This document shows, in pieces, positions 1 to 8,368 of a stretch of DNA of 64,000 nucleotides. How positions within the stretch are numbered: the stretch's first letter is position 1; each line of letters begins with the position of its first letter. The DNA is from DASPKT01 sp035626475. GTDB lineage: Bacteria > Pseudomonadota > Alphaproteobacteria > Azospirillales > Azospirillaceae. Location of the stretch: assembly GCA_035626475.1 (NCBI GenBank), contig DASPNP010000041.1, positions 1 through 64,000 of the forward strand, in the 5' to 3' direction. The position numbers and the translations under genes are program-made. The notes under the pieces were generated by a model that was not told where the DNA came from, did no database searches, and was given only the letters and a program-made list of their open reading frames with translations.

Positions 1-1276
1 CGATCAGGATGTTCTCGAGCGCGGCCTCGCCTGGAAACAGGCGCGGGCCGGGCACACCCGCCAGGATGCCGCGCGCCGCCAGGGCGTCGACGACCGGGCC
101 GGCGGGCTTGGAAAGCCGCAGCGTGAACTCGTTGAAGAAGCCGTCGTTCAGCAGCTCGACGCCCTTCACGGCCTTCAGCTTGCCGGCCAGCTGCACCGCC
201 TTGGCGTGGTTCAGCCGCGCCAGGCCCTTCAGCCCCTCCTCGCCCAGCAGCGACAGGTGGATGGTGAAGGCCAGCGCGCACAGGCCGGAGTTCGTGCAGA
301 TGTTGCTGGTCGCCTTCTCGCGGCGGATGTGCTGCTCGCGGGTGGAGAGGGTCAGCACGAAGCCGCGGCGGCCGTCGGCGTCCACCGTCTGGCCGCAGAG
401 GCGGCCCGGCATCTGGCGCACGAACTTCTCACGGGTGGCGAAGAGGCCCACGTAAGGACCGCCGAAATTAAGCCCGTTGCCGATCGACTGGCCCTCGGCC
501 ACGACGATGTCGGCGCCCATGGCGCCCGGCGGGTCGATCAGGCCGAGGCTGACCACCTCGGTCACCGCGACCACCAGCAGGGCACCCTTGGCGTGGCAGG
601 CGGCGGCGAGTTCCGTCAGGTCGGCGACATGGCCGAACAGGGTCGGGTTCTGCACCACGACGCAGGCGGTCTGCTCGTCGATCTGCGCGATCAGGCTCTC
701 GGTGCCCGTGGGGTCGACCGGGGCCAGGCGGATGTCGAAGCCCAGCACCTCGGCGTTGGTGCGGGTGACGTCGCGGTAGTGCGGGTGCAGGCCGCCGGAC
801 AGGATCGCCTTGGTCCGCCGCGTGATGCGGTTGGCCATCAGCACCGCCTCGGCGCAGGAGGTGGCGCCGTCATACATGGAGGCGTTGGCGACATCCATGC
901 CGGTCAGCAGGGCGACCTGGGTCTGGAACTCGAACAGATACTGCAGCGTGCCCTGGCTCACCTCCGGCTGGTAGGGGGTGTAGCTGGTCAGGAACTCGCC
1001 GCGCAGCAGCATGTGGTCGACCGAGGCCGGCACATGGTGGCGGTAGGCGCCGGCGCCCAGGAAGAAGGGCACGGAACCGGCCGGCACGTTCTTCGCGGCC
1101 AGGGCGGAGAGCTCACGCTCCACCTGCAGCTCGCCCATATGCATGGGCAGGCCCTCGATGGGGCCGGGCAGGCGGGCGTGCCCGGGCACGTCCTTGAAGA
1201 GGGCGTCGACCGACGGCGCGCCGATGCTGGCGAGCATCTCGCGCCGGTCGGCCTCGGTCAGGGGAAGATAACGCAT
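1..1276 (-). CDS. gcvPA: Glycine dehydrogenase (decarboxylating) subunit 1, 3' end cut by window edge
   Basis: This is the alpha half of the split P-protein of the glycine cleavage system, which decarboxylates glycine and passes the aminomethyl group to lipoylated GcvH. About 425 codons are visible; the reading frame is open to base 1, and the family is usually about 445-450 residues, so only the extreme C-terminus is missing. The N-terminus starts MRYLPLTEADRREML, and the typical segments PFFLGAGAYRHHVPA and SYTPYQPEVSQGTLQ follow. The ATG at 1276 shares its A with the TGA of gcvH (TGATG), so translation is probably coupled. In the split form the PLP lysine lies on the second subunit (gcvPB), which should lie just beyond the left edge. 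Expression should follow the riboswitch upstream of gcvT. Confidence 0.93.
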   Translation of the reverse strand, partial: MRYLPLTEADRREMLASIGAPSVDALFKDVPGHARLPGPIEGLPMHMGELQVERELSALAAKNVPAGSVPFFLGAGAYRHHVPASVDHMLLRGEFLTSYTPYQPEVSQGTLQYLFEFQTQVALLTGMDVANASMYDGATSCAEAVLMANRITRRTKAILSGGLHPHYRDVTRTNAEVLGFDIRLAPVDPTGTESLIAQIDEQTACVVVQNPTLFGHVADLTELAAACHAKGALLVVAVTEVVSLGLIDPPGAMGADIVVAEGQSIGNGLNFGGPYVGLFATREKFVRQMPGRLCGQTVDADGRRGFVLTLSTREQHIRREKATSNICTNSGLCALAFTIHLSLLGEEGLKGLARLNHAKAVQLAGKLKAVKGVELLNDGFFNEFTLRLSKPAGPVVDALAARGILAGVPGPRLFPGEAALENILI

Positions 1277-1647
1277 CAGTGCTGCTCCTCGACGAAGGCC
1301 TTGTAGGCGGCCTCGTCCATCAGCTTGTCCAGGTCGGCGGTATTGGCGAGCTTCAGCTTGAAGAACCAGCCCTCGCCCTCGGGGTCGCGGTTGACCAGGG
1401 AGGGGTCGTCGGCCACGGCCTGGTTGCCCTCGGTCACGGTGCCGGAGACCGGCGCGTAGACCTCCGAGGCGGCCTTCACCGACTCGACCACGGCGGCCTC
1501 CTTGCCGGCCTCGACGGCGCGGCCGGCCTCGGGCACCTCGACGAACACGACGTCACCCAGCTGGCCCTGGGCGAACTGGGTGATGCCGACGGTGGCGACG
1601 TCGCCCTCGAGCTTGATCCACTCGTGGTCCTTGGTGAAACGGATCAT
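1276..1647 (-). CDS. gcvH: Glycine cleavage system H protein
   Basis: Lipoyl carrier of the glycine cleavage system, shuttling the aminomethyl group between P, T and L proteins. The product is 123 residues, normal for the family, starting MIRFTKDHEWIKLEG. The lipoylation site is Lys58 in the segment AVVESVKAASEVYAP. The longer open frame upstream (to 1848) is spacer between gcvT and gcvH. The ATG at 1647 is chosen because AGGAAGG lies just upstream on the minus strand and because the family begins here. It follows gcvT by 82 bases and overlaps gcvPA by one base. Confidence 0.96.
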   Translation of the reverse strand: MIRFTKDHEWIKLEGDVATVGITQFAQGQLGDVVFVEVPEAGRAVEAGKEAAVVESVKAASEVYAPVSGTVTEGNQAVADDPSLVNRDPEGEGWFFKLKLANTADLDKLMDEAAYKAFVEEQH

Positions 1648-1729
1648 GGTCTGGTCCTTCCTGGCGCTTGATATGTCGCTGGCGCGACGCTGTTCCACGG
1701 GCCGCCCCTCATCGGGGCGGCGATAAATT

Positions 1730-2845
1730 TCAGCCCCGGTAGTAGCGCTGGGGCACGAAGGGCATGGGGGCGACCTTGGCCGGCAGCGGCTTGCCGCGCA
1801 CGACCAGCTGCACCGGCGTCCCGGCGGCGGCGTGCCCGGCATCGACATAGCCCATCGCCATCGGGCCGTTCAGCGTCGGGCCGAAGCCGCCGCTGGTGAC
1901 GGTGCCGATGACGCGGCCGTCCATGTCCTGGATCTCGGTGCCCTCGCGCGCCGGGGCGCGGCCCTCAGGAACAATGCCGACGCGCTTGCGCGCCGCCCCG
2001 TCCTTCAGCTGCGCCTTCACCACGGCGTCGCCGGGGAAGCCCCCCTCCTCGCGGCGGCGCTTGGAGATGGCCCAGGTCAGGCCGGCCTCGACCGGGGTGG
2101 TGGTGGCGTCGAGGTCATGGCCGTAGAGGCAGAGGCCGGCCTCCAGCCGCAGGCTGTCGCGGGCGCCGAGGCCGATGGGGGCGACCTCCTCCTGCGCCAG
2201 GAACAGGCGCGCGATCTTCTCGGCATCGGCGGCGTCGACCGACACCTCGTAGCCGTCCTCGCCGGTGTAGCCGGAGCGGGTGACGATGACGGGCACGCCC
2301 TGGATGCTGCCGGTCAGCGCCGACATGAAGGGCATGGTGGCGGCCTCAGGGATGAAGCGCGCCAGCACGATGTGTGCCATCGGGCCCTGCAGCGCCAGCA
2401 GGCCGCGGTCGTCGCCCAGATACTCGATGTCGACGCCCTTCAGATGCTCACGCATATGGGCGATGTCGGCCACCTTGCAGGCGGCATTGACGACCACGAA
2501 CAGATGGTCGCCCATGTTGGTGATCATGAGGTCGTCGAGGATGCCGCCCGACCCGTTGGTGAAGAAGCTGTAGCGCATGCGGCCCAGGCCCAGCGCCTTC
2601 AGGTCGCCGGGGACCAGCGTCTCCAGGGCGGCGGCCGGGTCGGCGCCGCGCAGGATCACCTGGCCCATGTGCGAGACGTCGAACAGGCCGGCCTTCTCGC
2701 GGGTGTGCAGATGCTCCTTCAGCACGCCCATCGGATACTGCACGGGCATGTCGTAGCCGGCGAAGGGCACCATCTTGGCGCCCAGCTCGCGGTGCAGCGC
2801 GTTCAGCGGGGTGGTGAGAATGGTCTCGGCGGGGTGATCGCTCAC
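1730..2845 (-). CDS. gcvT: Aminomethyltransferase (glycine cleavage T protein)
   Basis: Transfers the methylene group from aminomethyl-lipoyl-GcvH to tetrahydrofolate, releasing ammonia. The product is 371 residues, standard length. It shows the T-protein N-terminus (TTPLNALHRELGAKMVPFAG), the folate-site region YPMGVLKEH followed by GLFDVSHMGQ, and the C-terminal stretch VTSGGFGPTLN. The start is a GTG at 2845 with GAGG seven bases upstream; an overlapping out-of-frame ATG (2858) does not give a T-protein reading. It is the first gene of the operon and lies about 45 bases downstream of a tandem glycine riboswitch. Confidence 0.96.
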   Translation of the reverse strand: MSDHPAETILTTPLNALHRELGAKMVPFAGYDMPVQYPMGVLKEHLHTREKAGLFDVSHMGQVILRGADPAAALETLVPGDLKALGLGRMRYSFFTNGSGGILDDLMITNMGDHLFVVVNAACKVADIAHMREHLKGVDIEYLGDDRGLLALQGPMAHIVLARFIPEAATMPFMSALTGSIQGVPVIVTRSGYTGEDGYEVSVDAADAEKIARLFLAQEEVAPIGLGARDSLRLEAGLCLYGHDLDATTTPVEAGLTWAISKRRREEGGFPGDAVVKAQLKDGAARKRVGIVPEGRAPAREGTEIQDMDGRVIGTVTSGGFGPTLNGPMAMGYVDAGHAAAGTPVQLVVRGKPLPAKVAPMPFVPQRYYRG

Positions 2846-2865
2846 GGGCGGGCCTCATGGACAGA

Positions 2866-2885
2866 GTCGTCCCGCCCGGGACGAT
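2866..2885 (-). promoter_or_regulatory. Hairpin between glycine riboswitch and gcvT start
   Basis: A perfect inverted repeat (TCGTCCCG at 2867-2874 and CGGGACGA at 2877-2884) lies between the second glycine aptamer and the GTG of gcvT, about 20 bases upstream of the start. It has no U-run, so it is not an intrinsic terminator by itself. It could be part of the expression platform that changes ribosome access; that role is inference. Confidence 0.5.
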
Positions 2886-2889
2886 CCCG

Positions 2890-3127
2890 TGCAGGCGTGC
2901 CCCCCTCTGTCGCGGCCCCTGAGAGATTCGCGTGCGCCCCGAACCCGGGCCGCGCCGCTTACTCCGTCGGTGGGCGTAAGGTCCCGCCGGTCGCCCGGAC
3001 GATGGCCTCCGCCTGCTTTCCAGATACGCTTCCCCCTGCGGTCCTTCTGCCTGAGAGTTTCCGGGGGCGGTTGCTCCTTCGGCGCCGGCGGCGGCGCGGT
3101 TGCCCGCACCCCGCCGATCTCTCCCGC
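2890..3127 (-). ncRNA. Tandem glycine riboswitch upstream of gcvTHP
   Basis: On the minus strand the leader carries two glycine aptamers. Aptamer 1 (about 3005-3127) has GGGAGAGATCGG, GCCGAAGGAGCAA (3071-3085 on the plus strand, reversed) and CTCTCAGGCAGAAGGACC (3040-3057). Aptamer 2 (about 2890-3004) has CACCGACGGAGTAAGC (2957-2974), CTCTCAGGGG (2917-2926) and GACAGAGGGG. These are the conserved core elements of the gcvT-type glycine riboswitch, in the expected order, directly ahead of gcvT. In most bacteria it switches on glycine cleavage genes when glycine is abundant. Edges are approximate; small ORFs called across it are spurious. Confidence 0.93.
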
Positions 3128-3151
3128 GAGGGGTCGTCAGCGTTCGCGCCT

Positions 3152-3179
3152 AACCTAGCCGCAGAGGGCGGAAAGTCAA
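3152..3179 (-). promoter_or_regulatory. Sigma-70-type promoter for gcvTHP
   Basis: On the minus strand TTGACT (3174-3179) is followed after 16 bases by TAGGTT (3152-3157). Transcription would start near 3145, just ahead of the first glycine aptamer, which is where a riboswitch leader should begin. Confidence 0.6.
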
Positions 3180-3254
3180 CGACGGAGGGGACGCTCATAC
3201 GTCTTTGTGGAAGGGCGGCGTGACATGGGCCGTGCGGCCGCCCCACCCCCTACC

Positions 3255-3396
3255 CGTCAATCCCGCGGAGGCGGGGACCCAGGTAATGAGCTTGCTACCA
3301 AGGCACCATAAAGGCGCAAAGGACCGCGTCGCGCCTCCCCTTCCAAGCTGCGGAGCAAGCGGAATGCCTGGGTCCCCGCCTCCGCGGGGATGACGA
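3255..3396. repeat. Extragenic inverted repeat, family D (copy D1)
   Basis: Two arms, about 3255-3283 and 3365-3396, are reverse complements of each other: TCCCGCGGAGGCGGGGACCCAGG and its complement CCTGGGTCCCCGCCTCCGCGGGGA. They flank about 80 bases of spacer with a gene-free sequence. Related arms occur at 36064-36102, 57385-57422 and 57507-57546. It fills the gap between the glycine operon and the aldo/keto reductase gene. Confidence 0.75.
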
Positions 3397-3421
3397 ACAA
3401 AGGAGAGGGCGGACGGCGCTC

Positions 3422-4306
3422 TCACACCTCGCCGCGCCACCAGCCCGGGTCGTTGGCGCGGAAGGCCTCGCGGATGGCGGCGACATGGTCGTCGGGGAGC
3501 GGGCCCCGGGATATCAGCTCGGCGTTGCGGGCCAGGTGCGCCTCGTTGCCGGTGCCGATGATGATGCTGTGGACCCCGGGTGTGAAGGCGGAGAAGCGCA
3601 CGGCCAGCTCCTGCCAGTCCAGCCCGCGCGGATCGATCTTCATGGTGGTCCAGCGCCACCAGTACTCCTCGGCATAGTCGCCCTTGGGGCACTCATTGAA
3701 CCGCCAGGGCGCGTTTGCCACCGGCCGCTTGGCGATGACGCCCAGCCCACGGCGGCGCGACTCGCCCAGCGCCCCGTCGATGACCCGCTGGTCGCAGATC
3801 GACAGCGAATGCTCCACCGAGCCGAAGCGGCCGGAGGCCACCGCCCAGTCCAGCGCGTCGTTCTCGCCGGAATAGGCCATGACCCTGACCTTGCCGGCCT
3901 TCACGGCCGCCTCCAGCGCCTCGATCACCTCGCCGCGCTCCAGCACCTCGCGGGGACAGGAATGCAGGTGGCAGATGTCGATCCGGTCGGTGGCGAGCCG
4001 GCGGAGCGCCTCGTCCACCCCGGCGGCGACGCACCCGTAGGTCCAGTCCTGGTGCCCCTCGATGCCGTAGCCGACCTTGGTGGAGATCACGAGTCCGTTC
4101 CGCCGGTGCGCCAGGTGCCGGCCGATGCGCTCCTCCGACAGGCCGTAGCCGCGCGCCGTGTCGAAGAGCGTCACGCCCAGATCGGCGGCGCGGTTCAGCA
4201 GGCGGCCGGCCGCCTCCTCGTCGATGCGGGCGTCGCCGACGGTCCCGGCGCCGAAGCCGAGGGCGGAGACGGTGAGGCCGGTGTCGCCGAAGGGGCGGAG
4301 CTGCAT
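3422..4306 (-). CDS. Aldo/keto reductase
   Basis: NAD(P)H-dependent oxidoreductase of the aldo/keto reductase superfamily, 294 residues. The catalytic tetrad can be placed as Asp49, Tyr54, Lys77 and His113 or His115 (FDTARGYG, ISTKVGYG, ICHLHSC). The C-terminal NADP-binding region reads VHSIIIGTGNEAHL. It resembles the L-galactose/D-threo-aldose dehydrogenase-like subgroup in length, but the substrate cannot be set from sequence. The ATG at 4306 has AAGGA about ten bases upstream. It is monocistronic, with a repeat on both sides. Confidence 0.88.
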   Translation of the reverse strand: MQLRPFGDTGLTVSALGFGAGTVGDARIDEEAAGRLLNRAADLGVTLFDTARGYGLSEERIGRHLAHRRNGLVISTKVGYGIEGHQDWTYGCVAAGVDEALRRLATDRIDICHLHSCPREVLERGEVIEALEAAVKAGKVRVMAYSGENDALDWAVASGRFGSVEHSLSICDQRVIDGALGESRRRGLGVIAKRPVANAPWRFNECPKGDYAEEYWWRWTTMKIDPRGLDWQELAVRFSAFTPGVHSIIIGTGNEAHLARNAELISRGPLPDDHVAAIREAFRANDPGWWRGEV

Positions 4307-4425
4307 GGGGCGGGTCCTTGGACGTTAACCAAGGCCAGGGTGCCCCGGCGCGGCCCGGGAGGGAAGCACCCGATGCGCCTATGACCCGCCGGATGCCCCG
4401 CGAGACCGGGAGAGGCTGGAACGTC

Positions 4426-4547
4426 GTGCGTCCTTCGACAGGCTCAGGATGAGGAAGGGGGGATGCCAGGCACTCCCTAATTCAGTGTGCACAGGCACGG
4501 CTGGGAGCAGCAATCATCCCCTCATGCTGAGCCTGTCGAAGCACGCA
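4426..4547. repeat. MITE-like extragenic element, family B (copy B1, inverted)
   Basis: About 120 bases bounded by long terminal inverted repeats: GTGCGTCCTTCGACAGGCTC at 4426 and its near-exact complement ending GCACGCAC near 4547. The interior contains GATGCCAGGCACTCC and GGGAGCAGC, which also occur, as reverse complements, inside copies at 23628-23763 and 63301-63425. B1 is therefore inverted relative to those two. No ORF or transposase is inside. It fills most of the gap between the diguanylate cyclase and aldo/keto reductase genes. Confidence 0.8.
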
Positions 4548-4583
4548 CCCCGGCAACGCTGCCCCGACAAGCCCGCCGCGGTC

Positions 4584-5852
4584 TCACGCCCCCATCAGCA
4601 GCGGCGCGCGCTCGGCGATCTGGGCGGTGGTGGCGGCCACCTCGACGCGGTTGCGGCCGTTGCTCTTGGCGAGGTATAGCGCCGTGTCGGCGGCGGCCAG
4701 CAGCGGCTCCCAGGAATGGGCGTCGTCGCCCAGCGTGGCGACGCCGATGCTGACGGTGAAGGCGACGGTGGCACCCTCGTGCGGGATCCGCATCTGCTCC
4801 ACCGAGGCGCGGATGCGCTCGGCCACGGCCAGCGCCTCGTCGCGTCCGGTCTCGGGCAGCAGCACGATGAACTCCTCGCCGCCGGCCCGGGCCATCAGGT
4901 CGCTCCGGCGCAGCAGCGCCTGCACCCGCTCGGTCAGGGCCACCAGCGCACGGTCGCCGGCCGCGTGGCCCAGCCGGTCGTTCAGCAGCTTGAAGCGGTC
5001 CAGGTCGAGCTGCAGCACCGCCAGCGGCCGCTCATGGCGCAGCGCCCGGGCGACCTCGACGTCGGCCACCTCCCAGGCGCCGCGGCGATTCATCACGCCC
5101 GTCAGCGGGTCGTGGCGGGACTGGCGGAACAGCTCCGCCTCCAGCCGCATGCCGGCCATCCAGAGATAGCCCTGCGAGGCGCTGGCGGCGATGATGATGG
5201 CGACCAGCGTCGCGATCTCCTGCACCGGATCGCCGTAGAGCGGGTCGTCCGGGTTCGGGGAGAACCAGGTCCAGCCCGCCCGGAACAGGCAGAAGGCCGA
5301 CCAGAACAGGTAGGTGACGCCCACGGCCCGGGCCGCCGGCCGCACCGCCGGCTCCATCGAGGTGAACAGCCGCCAGGCGGTGACGGGCGACAGCAGCCCC
5401 AGCCCGGCGGTCATCACCGCGACGCGCAGCGCCGTATCGGGCACCACGTAGGTGAACCAGGCGTGCAGCGACAGCACGGCGGCGCAGGCGACGGCCAGCG
5501 GCGCCAGCGGGCGCAGGCTCAGCCGGGCGAACTGCAGCACGCCGGCATGGGTCGCCAGATAGCCGCAGAGGATCATCCCATTGGCGGCGGTGATGGAGAC
5601 GGGATCGGGGATGCGGTCGCGCAGCCCGATCAGGATCAGCCCGGCGGCGTAGCAGAGATTGGCGACGGACCAGGTGGTCAGCCCCTCCACCCGTCGGCCG
5701 GTGCGCGCGACCATGTGGAGCCAGAACGCGGCGATCAGATGAATGATCGGCTGCGTCAGGAACAGGGTGCGCGCGTCCAGGAGCGAATCGCCGGTCATCA
5801 AGGCCGTCGGTGTTGGGGCCACCTCCCGGTGAGGCGGCTCCCGCAGCCCCAT
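4584..5852 (-). CDS. Membrane diguanylate cyclase (7-TM sensor plus GGDEF)
   Basis: Synthesises cyclic di-GMP from two GTP. The 422-residue protein has about seven hydrophobic segments between residues 30 and 235, then a GGDEF domain. The active-site motif is GGEEF at 324-328, the substrate-binding stretch DLDRFKLLNDRLGH is at 283-296, and an inhibitory I-site RxxD (Arg315 to Asp318) lies exactly five residues before GGEEF. It is thus likely to be an active, product-inhibited cyclase. The input signal of the membrane region is unknown. An alternative start is Met19 (5798); neither has a clear ribosome site. An inverted repeat (5886-5910) lies just upstream. Confidence 0.9.
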   Translation of the reverse strand: MGLREPPHREVAPTPTALMTGDSLLDARTLFLTQPIIHLIAAFWLHMVARTGRRVEGLTTWSVANLCYAAGLILIGLRDRIPDPVSITAANGMILCGYLATHAGVLQFARLSLRPLAPLAVACAAVLSLHAWFTYVVPDTALRVAVMTAGLGLLSPVTAWRLFTSMEPAVRPAARAVGVTYLFWSAFCLFRAGWTWFSPNPDDPLYGDPVQEIATLVAIIIAASASQGYLWMAGMRLEAELFRQSRHDPLTGVMNRRGAWEVADVEVARALRHERPLAVLQLDLDRFKLLNDRLGHAAGDRALVALTERVQALLRRSDLMARAGGEEFIVLLPETGRDEALAVAERIRASVEQMRIPHEGATVAFTVSIGVATLGDDAHSWEPLLAAADTALYLAKSNGRNRVEVAATTAQIAERAPLLMGA

Positions 5853-5885
5853 CCTACAACAAAGCCGCGCGGAACCCCACCCGGA

Positions 5886-5910
5886 TGACCTAATTCCTAA
5901 GGTTAGGTCA
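5886..5910. promoter_or_regulatory. Palindrome TGACCTAA-N9-TTAGGTCA
   Basis: Perfect 8-base arms (5886-5893 and 5903-5910) lie between mutT and the diguanylate cyclase gene; the right arm includes the mutT stop codon. There is no U-run after it, so it could be an operator for the cyclase gene as easily as a transcript end. The role is not shown by the sequence. Confidence 0.4.
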
Positions 5911-6363
5911 CAGCAGGTCGCGCAGCATCGCCACCAGCGGGATGTCGGCCGGCGGCATCGGGTAGTCGCCCATGCGCAGCGGCTTCACCCAGGCCAAATT
6001 CTGCCCTTCCAGCCCCTGCGGCGTGCCCTGCCAGACCCGGCAGGCGTAGAGCGGCATCAGCAGGTGGAAGGTCTCGTAGCGGTGGCTGGCGAAGGTCAGC
6101 GGCGCCAGGCAGCTGGAGCGGGTGTCGATGCCCAGCTCCTCCTTCAGCTCGCGCACCAGGGCGGCCTCCGGCGTCTCCCCCGGATTGACCTTGCCGCCCG
6201 GGAACTCCCAGAGGCCGGCCAGCTGCTTGCCGGGCGGGCGCTGGGTCAGCAGCACGCGGCCGTCGGGGTCGACCAGCGCGACGGCCGCGACCAGCAGGAT
6301 CGGCAGGGCGCCCGCCGGCTCGGGCCGGCCGTTCCAGCAGGGGGTGTCGGCATCGTCGCTCAT
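5908..6363 (-). CDS. mutT: (Deoxy)nucleoside triphosphate pyrophosphohydrolase, MutT family
   Basis: Nudix hydrolase of the MutT type, which removes oxidised 8-oxo-dGTP from the nucleotide pool. The 151-residue product carries a complete Nudix box beginning GGKVNPGE and ending RELKEELGI. The frame extends five codons upstream, but the ATG at 6363 is preferred because it overlaps the stop of the upstream GNAT gene by four bases (ATGA), indicating translational coupling. The order argJ-GNAT-mutT near secA is common in alphaproteobacteria. Confidence 0.9.
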   Translation of the reverse strand: MSDDADTPCWNGRPEPAGALPILLVAAVALVDPDGRVLLTQRPPGKQLAGLWEFPGGKVNPGETPEAALVRELKEELGIDTRSSCLAPLTFASHRYETFHLLMPLYACRVWQGTPQGLEGQNLAWVKPLRMGDYPMPPADIPLVAMLRDLL

Positions 6364-6938
6364 CGTGCGGAATCCCATTCGGCTCGGGTCAGGCGGTAGA
6401 GGCGGGCGGGCGCCGGGTCGCCCCTGAGGTAGCGGGGATGCTGCGGGTCGATGCCGGTCTGGCGCAGCCCGGCCTTCAGCAACACAGCATGAGAGGCGTC
6501 GTTCTCCAGGTCGGTGGCGGCGGTCACCGCGCCGAGGTCCATGTCGCGGAAGGCGCAGCGCACCATGGCAGCGGCCATCTCGGTGCCGTAGCCCCGGCCC
6601 CAGGCGTCCTGACGCAGCCAGTAGCCCAGTTCGGCGGCGCCGCGCTCGCGGGCACCGGGCATCAGTCCGGCGGCGCCCAGCAGCTCGGCCGAGGGATCGT
6701 CCTTCGGCACGGCCACGAAATGCAGCATGGTCCCTTCGCGGCGCCCCGAGATGGTCATGGCGAGCCAGGTCGCCGCGTCCTCAGGCGTGTAGGGATGCGG
6801 CACCCGGATCAGCCAGCGCGCCACCTCCCACCGGCCCAGCTCGCGCACCAGCACGGGCAGGTCCGCCTTCTCCAGCGGGCGCAGCAGCAGCCGGTCCGTC
6901 TCCAGCCGGTCGGGCCAGTCGGGGCGCGCAGGGCTCAC
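6360..6938 (-). CDS. GNAT family N-acetyltransferase (RimJ/RimL-like)
   Basis: Acetyl-CoA-dependent acetyltransferase of 192 residues. The RimJ/RimL-like start (RLETDRLLLRPLEKAD) and the acetyl-CoA loop (LRQDAWGRGYGTEMA) are visible, followed by NDASHAVLLKAG, a hallmark of this group. The acceptor is unknown: an N-terminal residue of a protein or a small molecule are both possible. The start is a GTG at 6938, overlapping the argJ stop by four bases (GTGA), so it is the second gene of argJ-GNAT-mutT. Confidence 0.88.
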   Translation of the reverse strand: MSPARPDWPDRLETDRLLLRPLEKADLPVLVRELGRWEVARWLIRVPHPYTPEDAATWLAMTISGRREGTMLHFVAVPKDDPSAELLGAAGLMPGARERGAAELGYWLRQDAWGRGYGTEMAAAMVRCAFRDMDLGAVTAATDLENDASHAVLLKAGLRQTGIDPQHPRYLRGDPAPARLYRLTRAEWDSAR

Positions 6939-8167
6939 GAGCGGTAGCTGCCGTTGATGTCGATGTAGCGGTGGGTCAGGTCGCAGGTCCAGACCGTGGC
7001 CCTGCCCCGGCCAAGGCCCAGGTCGACGTCGATGTCGATCTCCTGCCCCTTCATGTGGGCGACGACCGGCGCCTCGTCATAGCCCGGCACCTCCATCCCG
7101 TTGGCGCAGATCTGCACGCCGCCGATGGAGATGACCAGCCTGTCGCGGTCGGCCTTCTCGCCGGCGCGGCCTACGGCGGCGACGATGCGGCCCCAATTGG
7201 CGTCCTCGCCGGCGATGGCGGTCTTCACCAGCGGCGAGTTGGCGACCGTGAGCGCGATGCGCTTGGCCGCCTTGTTCGAGGCGGCGCCGCGCACCGTCAG
7301 GGTGACGAACTTGGTCGCCCCCTCGCCGTCGCGCACGATCTGCTGCGCCAAATCCAGGCAGACGGCGTCCAGCGCCTTGCGGAAGGCGCGGGCGCGGGGG
7401 TCGGCGGCGTCGGTGACCGGCTTGTGCCCGGCCGTCCCCGTCGCGGCCATGATGACCGTGTCGCTGGTCGAGGTGTCGCCGTCCACCGTCACGCAGTTGA
7501 AGCTGCGCTCGTTGCTGGCCGACAGCATGGCCTGCAGCGCCGGGGCGGATATCGCCGCGTCGGTGAAGATGAAGCCCAGCATGGTCGCCATATCGGGGGC
7601 GATCATCCCGCTGCCCTTGGCGAAGCCGCTGATGCGGACCTCGACGCCATCGATCTTCGCCGTCGCCGTGGCGCCCTTGGCGAAGGTGTCGGTGGTCATG
7701 ATGGCGCGGGCGGCGGGCTCCCAGGCGGTCTCGGACAGCTTGGGGAAGGCGTCCTTCAGCTGGCCGCTGATCTTGTCGGCCGGCATGGGCTGGCCGATGA
7801 CGCCGGTGGAGGCGACGAACACCTCCGACGTCATGCAGCCCGCCAGCCGCGCCGCCTCCTCCACCGTGGCCTTGACGAAGGCCTCGCCGGCGGCGCCGGT
7901 GAAGGCGTTGGAGTTGCCGGCATTCACCACCAGGCAGCGGGCCGAGCCGCCCTTGAGCCCGGCGCGGCACCAATGCACCGGGGCCGACGCGGTCAGCGAG
8001 CGGGTCAGCACGCCGGCCACGGTCGTGCCCTCCGGCAGCACCGCCAGCATCAGATCGTCGCGCCCCTTGTAGCGGATGCCGCAATTGTGGCTCGCCAGCC
8101 GCACGCCCGCGATCGGCGGCAGCGAGGGGAAGCCCTGGGGGGCGAGGGGCGAGACCGGATTGGCCAT
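6935..8167 (-). CDS. argJ: Bifunctional glutamate N-acetyltransferase/amino-acid acetyltransferase
   Basis: Arginine biosynthesis enzyme that recycles acetyl from N-acetylornithine to glutamate (and may also use acetyl-CoA). The 410-residue product is normal length. It is made as a precursor that cleaves itself between Ala194 and Thr195 in the motif PDMATMLGF; Thr195 becomes the nucleophile. The oxyanion-hole motif STGVIG is at 120-125. The open frame runs far upstream, but ATG 8167 with AGGAG nine bases upstream and the conserved N-terminus fixes the start. Confidence 0.95.
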   Translation of the reverse strand: MANPVSPLAPQGFPSLPPIAGVRLASHNCGIRYKGRDDLMLAVLPEGTTVAGVLTRSLTASAPVHWCRAGLKGGSARCLVVNAGNSNAFTGAAGEAFVKATVEEAARLAGCMTSEVFVASTGVIGQPMPADKISGQLKDAFPKLSETAWEPAARAIMTTDTFAKGATATAKIDGVEVRISGFAKGSGMIAPDMATMLGFIFTDAAISAPALQAMLSASNERSFNCVTVDGDTSTSDTVIMAATGTAGHKPVTDAADPRARAFRKALDAVCLDLAQQIVRDGEGATKFVTLTVRGAASNKAAKRIALTVANSPLVKTAIAGEDANWGRIVAAVGRAGEKADRDRLVISIGGVQICANGMEVPGYDEAPVVAHMKGQEIDIDVDLGLGRGRATVWTCDLTHRYIDINGSYRS

Positions 8168-8368
8168 GCGGAGTGCTCCTGAAGGGGCGGTGGCGCGTCG
8201 GGCTGCATGAAGCCGGGCACCGGGTCGCAGGTCAAGTCCGCGCCGCGCCGGGCCCATCCCCCGAAATAGATGGCAGCCGCCCCGGCGCCGCCGGGATAGA
8301 AAGAGGTGCTCATCCAAGGGTAGGCGGGGCGACGGCGCCCCGGTGCCCGCAACACGCATGGTGCACGC

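Noticed and set aside
2855..3246. Several 70-130 codon frames across the gcvT leader
   Set aside because: They cross the glycine riboswitch aptamers, whose conserved RNA motifs explain the sequence.
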